DNA from: Lachnospiraceae bacterium
Lineage (GTDB): Bacteria; Bacillota; Clostridia; Lachnospirales; Lachnospiraceae
Assembly (NCBI GenBank): GCA_910575475.1
Contig: CAJTGD010000001.1
Coordinates: 124,001-188,000 of the forward strand
DNA: 64,000 nt
Reading direction: 5' to 3'
Under the pieces are notes generated by a model. That model searched no databases, was not told the DNA's origin, and saw only the letters and a program-made list of their open reading frames with translations. The position numbers and the translations under genes were made by a program. Of this stretch, positions 42,264 through 52,041 are shown one piece after another; positions within the stretch are counted from its first letter, which is position 1, and every line of letters starts with the position of its first letter.

Positions 42264-44297
42264 TCAATCCGGCAACCCGTTTTCCAGCATTCCAAGGAAA
42301 TCCTCTTCTGATATGATGGGCACTCCCAGCTCCTTCGCCTTCTTATTCTTCGAAGAGGCGGACTGTACGTCATTGTTGATCAGATAATGGGTCTTGGAGG
42401 TCACAGAGCCTGTCACCTTACCGCCCCTGCTCTCGATCAGCTCCTTCACCTCTCCCCGGTTCGCAAAATGCGTCACGCTCCCCGTGATCACAAAATTCAC
42501 CCCGGCAAACATGGCGGCTTCCGCCGTTTCCTCCTCCTGCGGGATCGTCACCTCCGCCAGCAGCTTCTGATAAAGCTCCCGGTGCTTTTCCTGGGCAAAA
42601 TAATCCACATAGGTCTTTGCGATCACACCGCCTACGCCCGGGATCTCATCCAGTTCCTCCTCGGTCGCGTCCGGGATCCGGGCCGGGTCATTCCCAAAGG
42701 CACGGCAGATCACCTTGGCATTTGCCAGTCCGATATTCGCGATCCCCAGGCTGTAGACCAGCCGGGGCAGCGTCGTATTCCTTGCGTTTTCAATACTCTT
42801 CTGCAGGTTCACATAGGACTTTTCCCCAAACCCTTCCAGATTCTTGATCTCTTCCTCATAGCGGTCCAGATGGAAGATATCCGAAAAGTCCTTGATAAAT
42901 CCCTGTATGATAAATTTTTCCAGCGTGGCCTCGGACATCCCCTCGATATTCATGGCGTCCCGGCTCACAAAGAGGGCAAAGGATTTCACCTGCTTTGCCT
43001 GGCAGTCCGGATTGGTGCAATACAGGGTCTTCGTATCATTTTCCGTGGAAATGCGTGTCGCCCCGCCGCACACCGGACAGGCCGCCGGGATCTTGTACTT
43101 TCCGCTCCGGGTCAGATTTTCCGCGATCTGGGGAATGATCATATTGGCCTTATAGACCTGGATGGTATCCCCGATCCCCAGCTCCAGCTCTTCCATGATG
43201 CTCAGGTTGTGGACGCTTGCCCGGCTCACCGTAGTCCCCTCCAGCTCCACCGGCTCAAAGATTGCCACCGGATTGATCAGCCCGGTCCGGGAAGGGCTCC
43301 ATTCTATCTCCCGCAGCGTCGTCTCCCGAACCTCATCCGCCCATTTGAACGCGAAGGAATCTCTGGGGAATTTTGCCGTTGACCCCAGCGACTGTCCGTA
43401 TGCGATGTCGTCATAGACCAGCACCAGTCCGTCCGACGGAAAATCGTTGCTCTCGATCCTCCCCGCGAACCAGTCCACCTCTTCCCGGATAGTCTCCGCC
43501 GTCACCCTGCGGTGTTCCACCACCTCAAAGCCCTGGGATGCCAGCCATTCCATCTGCCGGAACCTGGAATTTTCAAAATCCACCCCTTCTGCCCGCACCA
43601 GAGAAAAGGCGAAAAAGCGGACATTGCGCCTTGCCGTCACCTCATTGCTCAGCTGACGCACCGAACCGCTGCACAGGTTCCTCGGATTCTTATACCGGGC
43701 ATCCACATCCTCGATCTCCTCATTGATCCGCTCAAAGTCCCTGTATCCGATGACCGCCTCCCCCCGCAGGATCAGTTCTCCCTGGTAGGAAATGCGCAGA
43801 GGAAGATTTTTGAACACTCTGGCATTGTTGGTGATAACCTCCCCTACTTCTCCATTTCCCCGGGTGACCGCCTTCTGCAGTTCTCCGTCCCGGTAGGTCA
43901 GCACAATGGTAAGCCCGTCCAGCTTCCAGGAGATCACCGCCTGCTGGTCTCCCAGAAATTCCTGCAGCCGGGGCACCTCCTTGGTCTTATCCAGGGAAAG
44001 CATGGGACGCTCATGCCGCTCCTTCGGCAGTTCGCTGAGCACCTCATACCCCACATGGATGGTGGGGCTGGACGCAAGTGTTGTTCCCAGCTCCTGCTCC
44101 AGCCCTGAAAGTTCGTCATACAGCTTATCATATTCGTAATTGCTCATGATCTCCCGGTCTTCCTGCTCGTAGGCGCGCCGGGCGCGGTTTAAAAGCTCTG
44201 TCAATTCCTGCAGCCGCTGTCTTTTCTGCTCCATAAGATCCTGCTCCTGTTCTAATCCATTCATTTTGCAGCTGATCTGCTCCGTCACTTCATACAA
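42264..44297 (-). CDS. ligA: NAD-dependent DNA ligase
   Basis: A 677-aa ligase. The adenylated Lys is in SWKLDG (about 125). The OB fold, the tetra-Cys zinc finger CPVC...CTNPDC (about 403-425), the HhH region (DEIPGVGGVIAKTYVD) and the C-terminal BRCT domain (about 595-677) are all present. The best ribosome site (AGGAGCAGGAT) lies before the internal Met at 44234, so the true protein may be 21 residues shorter. It seals nicks in replication and repair. Confidence 0.95.
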   Translation of the reverse strand: MYEVTEQISCKMNGLEQEQDLMEQKRQRLQELTELLNRARRAYEQEDREIMSNYEYDKLYDELSGLEQELGTTLASSPTIHVGYEVLSELPKERHERPMLSLDKTKEVPRLQEFLGDQQAVISWKLDGLTIVLTYRDGELQKAVTRGNGEVGEVITNNARVFKNLPLRISYQGELILRGEAVIGYRDFERINEEIEDVDARYKNPRNLCSGSVRQLSNEVTARRNVRFFAFSLVRAEGVDFENSRFRQMEWLASQGFEVVEHRRVTAETIREEVDWFAGRIESNDFPSDGLVLVYDDIAYGQSLGSTAKFPRDSFAFKWADEVRETTLREIEWSPSRTGLINPVAIFEPVELEGTTVSRASVHNLSIMEELELGIGDTIQVYKANMIIPQIAENLTRSGKYKIPAACPVCGGATRISTENDTKTLYCTNPDCQAKQVKSFALFVSRDAMNIEGMSEATLEKFIIQGFIKDFSDIFHLDRYEEEIKNLEGFGEKSYVNLQKSIENARNTTLPRLVYSLGIANIGLANAKVICRAFGNDPARIPDATEEELDEIPGVGGVIAKTYVDYFAQEKHRELYQKLLAEVTIPQEEETAEAAMFAGVNFVITGSVTHFANRGEVKELIESRGGKVTGSVTSKTHYLINNDVQSASSKNKKAKELGVPIISEEDFLGMLENGLPD

Positions 44298-44330
44298 ATA
44301 CGCAGAAACAGCATTCCATACCCTCTGATT

Positions 44331-45077
44331 TTATTTCGAAGAACCCCGGATATTCTCATACAATTCATTGAGTTCTTCATCCGTGACCTGGCGGTACTCC
44401 CCTTCTTTCAGGTTTCCCAGCCTGATATTTAATATTCTCGTACGCACCAGATCCTTCACCTGGTATCCCAGGGCTTCGCACATCCTGCGGATCTGCCGGT
44501 TCATGCCCTGAGTCAGGATGATCGAAAACGTATACTTCCCGATCTTCTGTACCTGGCAGGGCCTGGTCACCGTATCCAGGATGGGCACGCCTGCCGCCAT
44601 CCGGTTCAGAAAATCCCGGGTCACCTCCCGGTCCACCGTGACCTTATATTCCTTCTCATGCCGGTTTGCGGACCGCATGATCTGATTGATGATATCCCCG
44701 TTGTTGGTCATCAGAAGTAGCCCCCGGGAATCCTTATCCAGTCTTCCGATATACGTGATCCGCACCGGATAATCCAGATAGCGGATGATACTGTTCCTTT
44801 CCCTGCGCTCCTCCGTACACACAATGCCCACAGGCTTGTTCACCGCCAGCAGGACCATTTCCTCCTGACGGGAAACCACTTTTTTTCCGATACAGACCTT
44901 CTGCCCCGGACAGACCTTCATTCCGGTCTCCCCGGGCCTCCCGTCCACCGTCACCCGGCCGGACGCGATCAGGCGGTCTGCCTCCCGCCTGGAACATACG
45001 CCTGCCTCGCTGAGATATTTGTTCAGCCGGACAGGCTCTGTTTTCTGCTGAAATTCCTTTTGGATCTGATTGCCCAT
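44331..45077 (-). CDS. rRNA pseudouridine synthase (RluF/RluB type)
   Basis: A 248-aa enzyme with an N-terminal S4 RNA-binding domain (VRLNKYLSEAGVCSRREADR) and a RsuA/RluB-type catalytic domain; the catalytic Asp is in GRLDKDSRGLLL and the conserved RQIRRM is present. It isomerises a uridine in 23S rRNA; RluF is the closest guess. The gap to the DHHW gene is 6 bp. Confidence 0.92.
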   Translation of the reverse strand: MGNQIQKEFQQKTEPVRLNKYLSEAGVCSRREADRLIASGRVTVDGRPGETGMKVCPGQKVCIGKKVVSRQEEMVLLAVNKPVGIVCTEERRERNSIIRYLDYPVRITYIGRLDKDSRGLLLMTNNGDIINQIMRSANRHEKEYKVTVDREVTRDFLNRMAAGVPILDTVTRPCQVQKIGKYTFSIILTQGMNRQIRRMCEALGYQVKDLVRTRILNIRLGNLKEGEYRQVTDEELNELYENIRGSSK

Positions 45078-45083
45078 CTTCTC

Positions 45084-46238
45084 TCACTCCCCGCTCAGCA
45101 CGCCTTTGAGATTGTTGTCCTGGAAAAAGGTATTGCCGCTGTATAAATACAGCACGTCTGAGATCCGGTAGGTATCCATGATATCCTCGATCGTCCCGCT
45201 GTAATATCTGGGATCCACCAGCACGATCTCCCGAAAATACGGGGTCAGAAAAGGCACAAAACTGTTTGCGTAGGAATCCTTGATGAGCAGGAGCCTCCTC
45301 TTGCTTTCCGACACCGTCTTGATATCCACCACGGACGTATTTTCCCCCAGAAAGACCGCATACTGGTCCCGGGTCTTGAGCTTGGACGAATCATACAGCG
45401 AAGCGGTCTTTCGCTGTTCATCCACGTAGTTGACCACCACGTCATTGTCCGTGTCTCTGGGAACATACATATAGATGTCTTCCCTGACGTCCATCCTGCA
45501 GCCGCTCTTGGCCGCAAGCATCCCGTTAAAGGTGGTGGAGATGGGATAGGAAACAAACCCGCTGGACACATCGGTCTTGATCTGCATCTGCTCCGCCACC
45601 TGGCTGAAGGTATAAAATGCCCCCAGGCTGGTCCAGTGGTGGTCCGTCTTATAATAGATCTGTTCCCCCGCATGCTTCTTCAAAGCTTCTGCGGCATCCA
45701 GCCACTCCACGTCCTCCCCCAGCTCCCGCTTCACCTGGGCGAACATCCGGCTCTGATCGGACACCGTGGCAAACGCGGGAAGCCGGTCGCGCATGATATT
45801 GGCCGCATTGGGAACCAGCAGCATATACGTCTGAATATCCCGGCTCCGTTTCGCAAACTGCCGGATCGCTTCCAGATTTTCCATCAGCGTATCCTGGTCC
45901 GGCGACACGATCTCTTCCATCAGGTAATCATCCTTTCCGATCAGGATATCCTCCTCCTGTCTGCTTCCGCCGAGGCCGCTTAAGCCCACCTTGATGCTCC
46001 TCCAGAAATTCCGCCCGGCAAACTGGTCCGCCAGATAGGTTTCATATTTTGTCATAAAATCCCCTGACACCAGGCTGCTCCAGGAGAGCCTGGGGCTCCC
46101 GGCGAGCATCCGGTTCTCCTCCTCGGACATCTCCTTATCCGATACGATCAGGTTCAGCAGGAAAAAAATGATCATGCACATGACAAATGCTTTTCCTACT
46201 GTCCCTTCAATTCTTCTTAGTCTTCTATGATTCCTCAT
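45084..46238 (-). CDS. DHHW-family exported protein (AlgX/AlgJ-like)
   Basis: A 384-aa protein with an uncleaved N-terminal helix (about 15-33) and a large extracytoplasmic domain. The family motif DHHW appears in YKTDHHWTSLGAFYTFSQ, and KDSYANSFVPFL holds the conserved Ser, as in SGNH-like acyl-transfer proteins. It probably passes acyl groups from the MBOAT partner to a surface polymer. The partner gene lies 87 bp upstream. Confidence 0.88.
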   Translation of the reverse strand: MRNHRRLRRIEGTVGKAFVMCMIIFFLLNLIVSDKEMSEEENRMLAGSPRLSWSSLVSGDFMTKYETYLADQFAGRNFWRSIKVGLSGLGGSRQEEDILIGKDDYLMEEIVSPDQDTLMENLEAIRQFAKRSRDIQTYMLLVPNAANIMRDRLPAFATVSDQSRMFAQVKRELGEDVEWLDAAEALKKHAGEQIYYKTDHHWTSLGAFYTFSQVAEQMQIKTDVSSGFVSYPISTTFNGMLAAKSGCRMDVREDIYMYVPRDTDNDVVVNYVDEQRKTASLYDSSKLKTRDQYAVFLGENTSVVDIKTVSESKRRLLLIKDSYANSFVPFLTPYFREIVLVDPRYYSGTIEDIMDTYRISDVLYLYSGNTFFQDNNLKGVLSGE

Positions 46239-46325
46239 ATTGATCTCCTGATATCGAAAGGCATCCGGTTTCTTTTCGCAGATGCCGTCATTTCACACAA
46301 AATCCTCCCTGCGGGAGCTCTGACT

Positions 46326-47738
46326 TTAAAAACGGAAATATAAAAACGGATTAAAGGTTTCCGTCACCAGGAATGCCACGCTGACCAGGAATATCCCCAT
46401 ATAGATCACGCAGGACATGATCCTCTGCGTCCTTCCTTTTTTATAGGACTCCATAAAGGCGCACAAGATCTTCCATCCGAGGGATGAGGATCCCAGGATA
46501 CACAGCAGAAACAGCAGCCAGTGGGTCGTCAGCAGGAACACCGCCTGCCGATCCGCCAGGGCGCTCGCCCCCATGCCGAACATCATTCCGATGTGATCCA
46601 GCGCCGAGCCCAGGTCCGGGCTGAAGAAAAATACCCATCCCACCATCACCAGGACAAACGTGTAAATATGCTGGATCACTCCCGGAAGCCGGTCCATCAA
46701 AGCTCCCCACACATGCTTCTCCAGGATCAGCAGCACGCCGTAGTAAAGGCCCCAAAACAGAAAGTTCCATTCCGCGCCGTGCCACAGCCCGGTCAGCGCC
46801 CATACCAGGATCAGGTTCACCATATTGCGCTGCCCGCTGCACCGGTTTCCTCCAAGGGGAATATACACGTATTCCCGAAACCAGGTGCTCAGGGAAATGT
46901 GCCATCTCCGCCAAAACTCTGTAATACTTTTCGAGACATATGGATAATGGAAGTTCCTGCGGAATTCAAAGCCGAACATTTTTCCCAGCCCGACTGCCAT
47001 ATCCGAATATCCGCTGAAATCAAAATAAATCTGGAACGCGTATGCAAGGCACCCGACCCATGCGGTCAGCACGGATACCGTCCCCACCGGGAGCTGCATC
47101 ACCTGCTCATAGACCGTACCGATGGAATTGGCGATGACCACTTTTTTCGCCAGTCCCCGGATAAAAAACATGGCTCCCCGGCCGAACTTTACAATGCCGA
47201 AGCTGCGCTGTCTCAGCTGCTCCTCGATATCCACATACCGGACGATCGGCCCTGCGATCAGCTGCGGAAACATACAGATATAGGCGGCAAACCAGGTGAA
47301 CTTTTTCTGCGCCCGTGCCTCTCCTCTGTACACATCTACAATATAGGACAGCGCCTGGAAGGTATAAAAAGAGATCCCGATGGGCAGCGGGAGCACCCGG
47401 TAGGGAATATCCACCGGCAGCGTCCCGTTCACCGTCTCCATGATCAGTCCGTAATATTTAAAAAAGCCGAGCACCAGTACATTTGCCGCCACCCCGAAGA
47501 TCAGGCTCCGCCTGGCAAGCTGCGGGCTGTTCCTCTTGCCGTCAATATCCAGCCCGCAGTAATAATTCATAAGGATGGACAGCAGCATCAATATGATATA
47601 GACCGGCTCTCCCCATGCATAGAAAAACAGACTGGCAGCCAGCATCACCAGATTCCTCATCTGTACAGGCGCCAGATAATAAACTGCCAGCGTCACAGGC
47701 AGAAATACAAACAAAAATGTTATACTACTAAACAGCAT
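46326..47738 (-). CDS. MBOAT-family O-acyltransferase (AlgI/DltB-like)
   Basis: A 470-aa protein with about eleven membrane helices. The conserved FWRRWHISLSTWFREYVYIP and the catalytic His in LTGLWHGAEWNFLFWGLYYG are present. It moves acyl groups, usually acetate, across the membrane to an extracellular acceptor. With the SGNH, DUF4358 and DHHW proteins it forms an O-acylation module for a surface glycan or wall polymer; the acceptor is unknown. Confidence 0.93.
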   Translation of the reverse strand: MLFSSITFLFVFLPVTLAVYYLAPVQMRNLVMLAASLFFYAWGEPVYIILMLLSILMNYYCGLDIDGKRNSPQLARRSLIFGVAANVLVLGFFKYYGLIMETVNGTLPVDIPYRVLPLPIGISFYTFQALSYIVDVYRGEARAQKKFTWFAAYICMFPQLIAGPIVRYVDIEEQLRQRSFGIVKFGRGAMFFIRGLAKKVVIANSIGTVYEQVMQLPVGTVSVLTAWVGCLAYAFQIYFDFSGYSDMAVGLGKMFGFEFRRNFHYPYVSKSITEFWRRWHISLSTWFREYVYIPLGGNRCSGQRNMVNLILVWALTGLWHGAEWNFLFWGLYYGVLLILEKHVWGALMDRLPGVIQHIYTFVLVMVGWVFFFSPDLGSALDHIGMMFGMGASALADRQAVFLLTTHWLLFLLCILGSSSLGWKILCAFMESYKKGRTQRIMSCVIYMGIFLVSVAFLVTETFNPFLYFRF

Positions 47739-47762
47739 TCAATATCCTCTTCCCAGCCCGGT

Positions 47763-48398
47763 CTACAGGCTCTTTGTAAATGCGTCGGCTAAGGTTTCCG
47801 CCTCCGGCGAGACAGCAAGAAAGAGAAACCGCCCTCTCACCTGGATCTGTGCCTGCCCGATCAGCTGCGCCTGCTCCGGCGCGTACCCCTCAAAGGTATT
47901 CTTCCGGCTTTCCAGGCGTTCCTCTATGGCATCCCGTACCTCCTGCACCTGCTGATCCGTTTTCACTTCGATCAGCAGGACCTCCTGCGCCGAGATACTG
48001 AACTCGGCAGAATAAAACAGGACACCTTCATAGTCCGCGCTGTTCAGCCCATAATACCGCTTCAATGCCTGGGCATCCTGCCTGACAAGGCTCTCCTGAT
48101 CCAGCAGGGGCTCAACGGCTCCGGCAACCTCCTCGAAGGGCTTCGTACTCCCGCTGGTATAGATCAGCAGCAGCACGATATACACCAGGATCAAAAAGGC
48201 CGCTCCCAATTTGAGGATTCCTGCCTTGCTGAAGGACGAGACCTCCTGCTGATCCTGCCGGTAATCCTCTGCATCATATTCCTCTGTGCCTTCTGCATAG
48301 CCGGCCTCATAAGCTGTTTCTTCATAGCCTGCACCATATGGGCCGCCGGCATTCTGTCCGGGATTTCCCCGGTAATTCACTCCGTATCTCTCTGTCAT
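47763..48398 (-). CDS. DUF4358 family protein
   Basis: A 211-aa protein: a Tyr/Gly/Glu-rich cytoplasmic N-terminus (to about 63), one membrane helix (about 68-86) and a C-terminal DUF4358 domain recognisable from RYYGLNSADYEGVLFYSAEF and an IEERLESRKNTFEGYAPEQ segment. The start at 48398 follows GGAGGTGG. Its ATG overlaps the SGNH gene stop. The family is common beside MBOAT genes in Lachnospiraceae, but its role is unknown. Confidence 0.85.
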   Translation of the reverse strand: MTERYGVNYRGNPGQNAGGPYGAGYEETAYEAGYAEGTEEYDAEDYRQDQQEVSSFSKAGILKLGAAFLILVYIVLLLIYTSGSTKPFEEVAGAVEPLLDQESLVRQDAQALKRYYGLNSADYEGVLFYSAEFSISAQEVLLIEVKTDQQVQEVRDAIEERLESRKNTFEGYAPEQAQLIGQAQIQVRGRFLFLAVSPEAETLADAFTKSL

Positions 48399-49153
48399 AA
48401 GGAAGCCACCTCCGCCATACGTTCTGCCCAAACCGGGTAAAAATCTGGTTTAAAATGGACTCCGTCCTCTTCATAGTATCGGTCAGACACCAGCTCCGTG
48501 TTGTCCACGTATGCGATCTGCTGCCTGTCGCACATCTCCCGCAGCGCTTCATTATAGGCATCCAGTTCCTGGAATAAAGGTTCTCTTTCCCTTTCCTGCC
48601 GCGAGACCGGAAAAATGGAATTGATAAAGATCTTTGTATTCGGCAGCTCTTTCTGCATCTGCTTGATAATCGACTTGTATTGATCTATAAATGCATCCGT
48701 ATCCCCCTGGGTAGAAAGGATATCGTTCATGCCGTAAGACAAAAACACCACCTGAGGATTGAGTTCCTTTAGCTTCCCGATCTGTTCCTCCAGCCCTCCC
48801 AGTCCGGCTCCGATCTCCGCCACCACACTGGAAGCGTTCAGGATGTCGTACTCTGTAAACCCGGCTGTGATGGAATCCCCCATAACGACCGCAGTGGTAA
48901 ATTTTTCCTTGATGCTGCGGGTATCTTCCGCTTCTGCTTCTTTTTTCTCCTGCTCCTCCAGATTCTGTATCTTCGTCTCGATCACGGTGACCTCCGCCGC
49001 TTCCGCCTGCTGAATGATCTCCACGCCTTCCGATGTATCCACCTTTTTTCTGGTCAGGCTTCCCACTGCCTCCACCGCTATGATGACCACGATCAGCACC
49101 GCCGCAAGCGCCAGCCCTGAGATCACCATGATTCTTTTCTTTTTATTATCCAA
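48395..49153 (-). CDS. SGNH/GDSL-type hydrolase, membrane anchored
   Basis: A 252-aa protein with one N-terminal membrane helix (about 8-28) and an extracytoplasmic SGNH domain: GDSITAGFTEYD (block I), GAGLGGLEEQI, SYGMNDIL (block III with Asn) and DGVHFKPDF (Asp and His of block V). It can act as an esterase or transferase on surface polymers. First gene of SGNH-DUF4358-MBOAT-DHHW-rluF; it overlaps the next gene by 4 bp. Confidence 0.9.
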   Translation of the reverse strand: MDNKKKRIMVISGLALAAVLIVVIIAVEAVGSLTRKKVDTSEGVEIIQQAEAAEVTVIETKIQNLEEQEKKEAEAEDTRSIKEKFTTAVVMGDSITAGFTEYDILNASSVVAEIGAGLGGLEEQIGKLKELNPQVVFLSYGMNDILSTQGDTDAFIDQYKSIIKQMQKELPNTKIFINSIFPVSRQEREREPLFQELDAYNEALREMCDRQQIAYVDNTELVSDRYYEEDGVHFKPDFYPVWAERMAEVASL

Positions 49154-49185
49154 TGTTCTTTATCGTACCTCTCTTATGTATTATA

Positions 49186-49320
49186 CTCACGGCCGATGAA
49201 ATCTGCCGTGAGTATCGCGCCAGCCGCAGCCGCAAAGCGGCATAATTCCTCATGCGGCTGTGTGCATCCTGTTATACTGCGCGGCAGATTTATCTGACGC
49301 TCAGTATAACTACAATATTT
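49186..49320. repeat. Hairpins upstream of the O-acylation operon
   Basis: ACTCACGGC (49186-49194) and GCCGTGAGT (49206-49214) form a hairpin. Further GC-rich arms (GCCGC repeats near 49226-49256 and GTTATACTGCGC/CTCAGTATAAC near 49270-49310) follow. The 327-bp divergent region holds no gene that I can see. Confidence 0.65.
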
Positions 49321-49480
49321 CTATATAATACGTTTTTTAACATAAAAAGTCAATGTCTGCGGTTCACTACACCAGATTTTTGTGTTAGAATAGTGATTGT
49401 TCCCCCTTAGACCGCGCACCCTGCCGCAAGGGCGCAGCCCCGCAAAACAACACGATTCCCAATGATCGGAGGAAAAAATA

Positions 49481-50050
49481 TTGATCGCACTGAAGCTGAA
49501 AAATACCAAAAATTTCATGACGCACCTTCTGCTGTCCGATACCTTTGACAACTTTCTGTTTATCGAAGGCGAGATCGTCACATTCAATACCTTTACCATA
49601 GACGGTTATATCCAGAAAGCCTTTTACGAAGATTCCATGGCTCCGGGACCGGACAGCCCGGGTTCTGCCGCGTCATCCGGCTCTGGCGCGCCTTCGGAAC
49701 ACGAAAACGCCGGCGGCGGCTCAAAGGGAGGTTATTCCTCATGGAAGCAGCTGCGGGAGCTGTGTTTTTCGATCATCAAGGGAAAGCGGACCCCGCTGAG
49801 CTTCCGGTTCGTATTCAGCCTGTCCCCTGAAAATATTGCAAGGCTGATCGAGCAGAAGGGCCTGGATTATCAGGCAGCCGATGTGCAGGGACTGTACCTC
49901 AATATCCGATTTGACGGCTCCGCTCTCCAATGCATCACCGGAACCTCTCTGAAAACATTTTCCATGGATAAATCCTTAGAGCATGAGTGGGACGCCATGG
50001 TCCCCAGATTCTTTGACAAGAAAGGAATTGCTTTTGAACCGGAGGAATGA
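49481..50050 (+). CDS. DUF5721 family protein
   Basis: A 189-aa protein starting at TTG 49481, behind GGAGGAAAAAAT. It opens with MIALKLKNTKNFMTHLLLSD, DTFDNFLFIEGEIVTFNTFT, a pattern of the DUF5721 family. A Ser/Gly/Pro-rich linker (about 54-84) separates it from a second conserved part (SFRFVFSLSPENIARLIEQK). No catalytic motif is visible. Function unknown. Confidence 0.82.
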   Translation: MIALKLKNTKNFMTHLLLSDTFDNFLFIEGEIVTFNTFTIDGYIQKAFYEDSMAPGPDSPGSAASSGSGAPSEHENAGGGSKGGYSSWKQLRELCFSIIKGKRTPLSFRFVFSLSPENIARLIEQKGLDYQAADVQGLYLNIRFDGSALQCITGTSLKTFSMDKSLEHEWDAMVPRFFDKKGIAFEPEE

Positions 50051-50141
50051 TCCTCTGCCGGCCAAACCTGGCAGAGTACGGATTTTTCTATATAAAAGGG
50101 GCCGGAACTCTCTGCAGTCTCCGGCCTGAAAAATCGCAATT

Positions 50142-50489
50142 TCAGAAGTATTTATTTTTCAATTTTGTGGTGTAGACCATATACCAGACAAGCACGCCGA
50201 GAAAGACCGCAAGCCCGGTATAATCCAGCACCGGAATGGGCGTCACAAAGCAATGGATCATGTCGATCACCCCATATACCGTTGCCACGATCCCGAATAC
50301 CAGCACCGCCGGCAGCGCTTTTTTCACAAATGCGGCTTTATCCCTGCACATATATTCCGAATACTTCTTTCCCAGGAGAAGCGTCTCATTGATGCTCCCG
50401 TTCCTCCGCATCTGTATATAGGCATACAGCCCATAGATCCCACATCCAAAAGCCATGATACTGACAAAGCCAAAAATATTCTCATCCAT
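50142..50489 (-). CDS. Hypothetical membrane protein
   Basis: A 115-aa protein with helices near 5-23, 58-78 and 88-106 and a short charged loop (LLGKKYSEYMCRDKAAFVKK). The start at 50489 follows AAAGGAAT; the frame extends 11 codons upstream. It is convergent with the DUF5721 gene. No family recognised. Confidence 0.75.
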   Translation of the reverse strand: MDENIFGFVSIMAFGCGIYGLYAYIQMRRNGSINETLLLGKKYSEYMCRDKAAFVKKALPAVLVFGIVATVYGVIDMIHCFVTPIPVLDYTGLAVFLGVLVWYMVYTTKLKNKYF

Positions 50490-50625
50490 CGTTCTTCGAT
50501 TCCTTTCTTGCTTACACTGCATCCCATCCCCTGATTATTCCAGGTAAAAACTATATACAGTGTAGCAGAAGGCGCAAAAAAAAGCAATCGGCGTTTACTT
50601 TTTTTCCCGGGCGTATTATGATATG

Positions 50626-50662
50626 GTTACAGGTCACACCTTGACCAGGCGTGACCTGTAAC
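50626..50662. repeat. 37-bp palindromic repeat, copy 2
   Basis: GTTACAGGTCACACCTTGAC then CAGGCGTGACCTGTAAC, with 12-base arms that pair exactly. It matches the minus strand of 16382-16418 at 36 of 37 bases. Here it is intergenic, between two divergent genes. Confidence 0.95.
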
Positions 50663-50755
50663 ATAATATGATACAAGCGTCAGAGGATCATGCGTTTCAT
50701 GCCTGCATAAAATGCATGACTTTGCGACGCAAAAAACATCTGAAGGAGGAGATCC

Positions 50756-51205
50756 ATGGAAATCGAACGCAAATATCTGATCGAACGCTCGAAGATCCCT
50801 TTTGACCCGAAGGACTATCCGTGCCGCAGGATCGAGCAGGGATACCTGTGCACCGAACCGGTTGTACGGATCCGGCGTGACAACGACGACTATTACCTGA
50901 CTTACAAATCAAAGGGCCTTTTGATCCGGGAAGAATACAACCTGCCGCTTACCCGCGAGGCATATACCCACCTGATCGAAAAAGCGGACGGACATCTGAT
51001 CACCAAGGACCGCTATGTCATCCCCCTGGACGGCGGCCTGAACATCGAGCTGGACTTTTTCTCCGGTTATCTGGACGGCATGATCTTTGCCGAGGTCGAA
51101 TTTCCGGATGAAGCGGCTGCCAATTCCTTCCAGCCTCCAAGCTGGTTCGGTGAGGATGTCACCTGCTCCCCGCAATACCAGAACAGCACGCTGAGCCGGC
51201 TGTAA
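50756..51205 (+). CDS. CYTH domain (triphosphate tunnel) protein
   Basis: A 149-aa CYTH protein with the ExExK motif at the N-terminus (MEIERKYLI) and the alternating basic and acidic strands of the tunnel (VVRIRRDNDDYYLTYKS, RYVIPL, NIELDFFSG, FAEVEFPDE). It should hydrolyse an inorganic or organic triphosphate; the substrate is not readable. GGAGGAG precedes the ATG. It is probably a single gene. Confidence 0.92.
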   Translation: MEIERKYLIERSKIPFDPKDYPCRRIEQGYLCTEPVVRIRRDNDDYYLTYKSKGLLIREEYNLPLTREAYTHLIEKADGHLITKDRYVIPLDGGLNIELDFFSGYLDGMIFAEVEFPDEAAANSFQPPSWFGEDVTCSPQYQNSTLSRL

Positions 51206-51410
51206 TTCCCATAAACCGCACGCCTGCCGTACCTTGCCGGCACAAAAATCCATTTGTACAGTTTTGTATGCTTTTCAAATATTTTCTCCATTATGTTGCA
51301 TAATAACCCGTATCGGAAAATCATTGCTATAATTCAGGAAAGGAAATATGTCCTTTTTCGACATTTAACAGATTTTCCGGGAATCTTTTTCCCATATACG
51401 GAGGTGCATC

Positions 51411-51800
51411 GTGGCGAATATACAGCTTGCATACAATTTAAAAAGATATCGTGAAGCATATGGATTCACTCAGCAGGCATTGGCTGAGAGGATCAGCATC
51501 TCCCGTCAGGCATATTCCAACTATGAGACCGCAAAAAGAGATCCGGATCTGGATCTGCTGACCAAGCTGTGCGAGGTCTATTCCATCACGCTGGACCAGC
51601 TGGTACGCACGCCGTTCTCGGAGAATGAGTTTAAGGAATCCGTGGCTCCCTATCATATCTCCTACCGCAGCGGCACGGATGACATCCTCTATCTGACCGA
51701 CGAGGAGATCCGGTTTGTATTGGAATACCGCGACGCCGAATGGGAGCGTCAGCATCTTGTCGCGTATGTATTGCATCAGATGAATCCCGAGGGCAGGTAA
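51411..51800 (+). CDS. XRE-family regulator
   Basis: A 129-aa protein starting at GTG 51411, behind GGAGGTGC. Residues 6-62 hold the HTH (LKRYREAYGFTQQALAERIS, SRQAYSNYETAKRDPDLDLL). The C-terminal half (80-129) is acidic and helical (LTDEEIRFVLEYRDAEWERQ) and could bind a ligand or partner. It lies just upstream of pckA but has its own unit. Confidence 0.88.
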   Translation: MANIQLAYNLKRYREAYGFTQQALAERISISRQAYSNYETAKRDPDLDLLTKLCEVYSITLDQLVRTPFSENEFKESVAPYHISYRSGTDDILYLTDEEIRFVLEYRDAEWERQHLVAYVLHQMNPEGR

Positions 51801-51926
51801 CTCGATCACCTGCCCTGTTTTTGCGTCTATCCTGTATCTTACCTGCATCTATCCTGAAAGAGGAATCTATTTCCCGGTCAAACCGTATTTTTCTATCGGT
51901 ATTTCGAAAATTTTGGAGAATTGTTA

Positions 51927-51954
51927 TTGATTTTATTGCTTTATTATGTATAAT
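51927..51954 (+). promoter_or_regulatory. pckA promoter
   Basis: -35 TTGATT (51927-51932), 16-bp spacer, -10 TATAAT (51949-51954), leaving about 80 nt of leader before the ATG. Confidence 0.7.
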
Positions 51955-52041
51955 ATGATATTGAAGTTACAATGTCTGTTTCGCAGGAGAGGGCATCACA
52001 TATCCTGTATATATGGACAAATATTGAAGAAGAGAGGTTAA

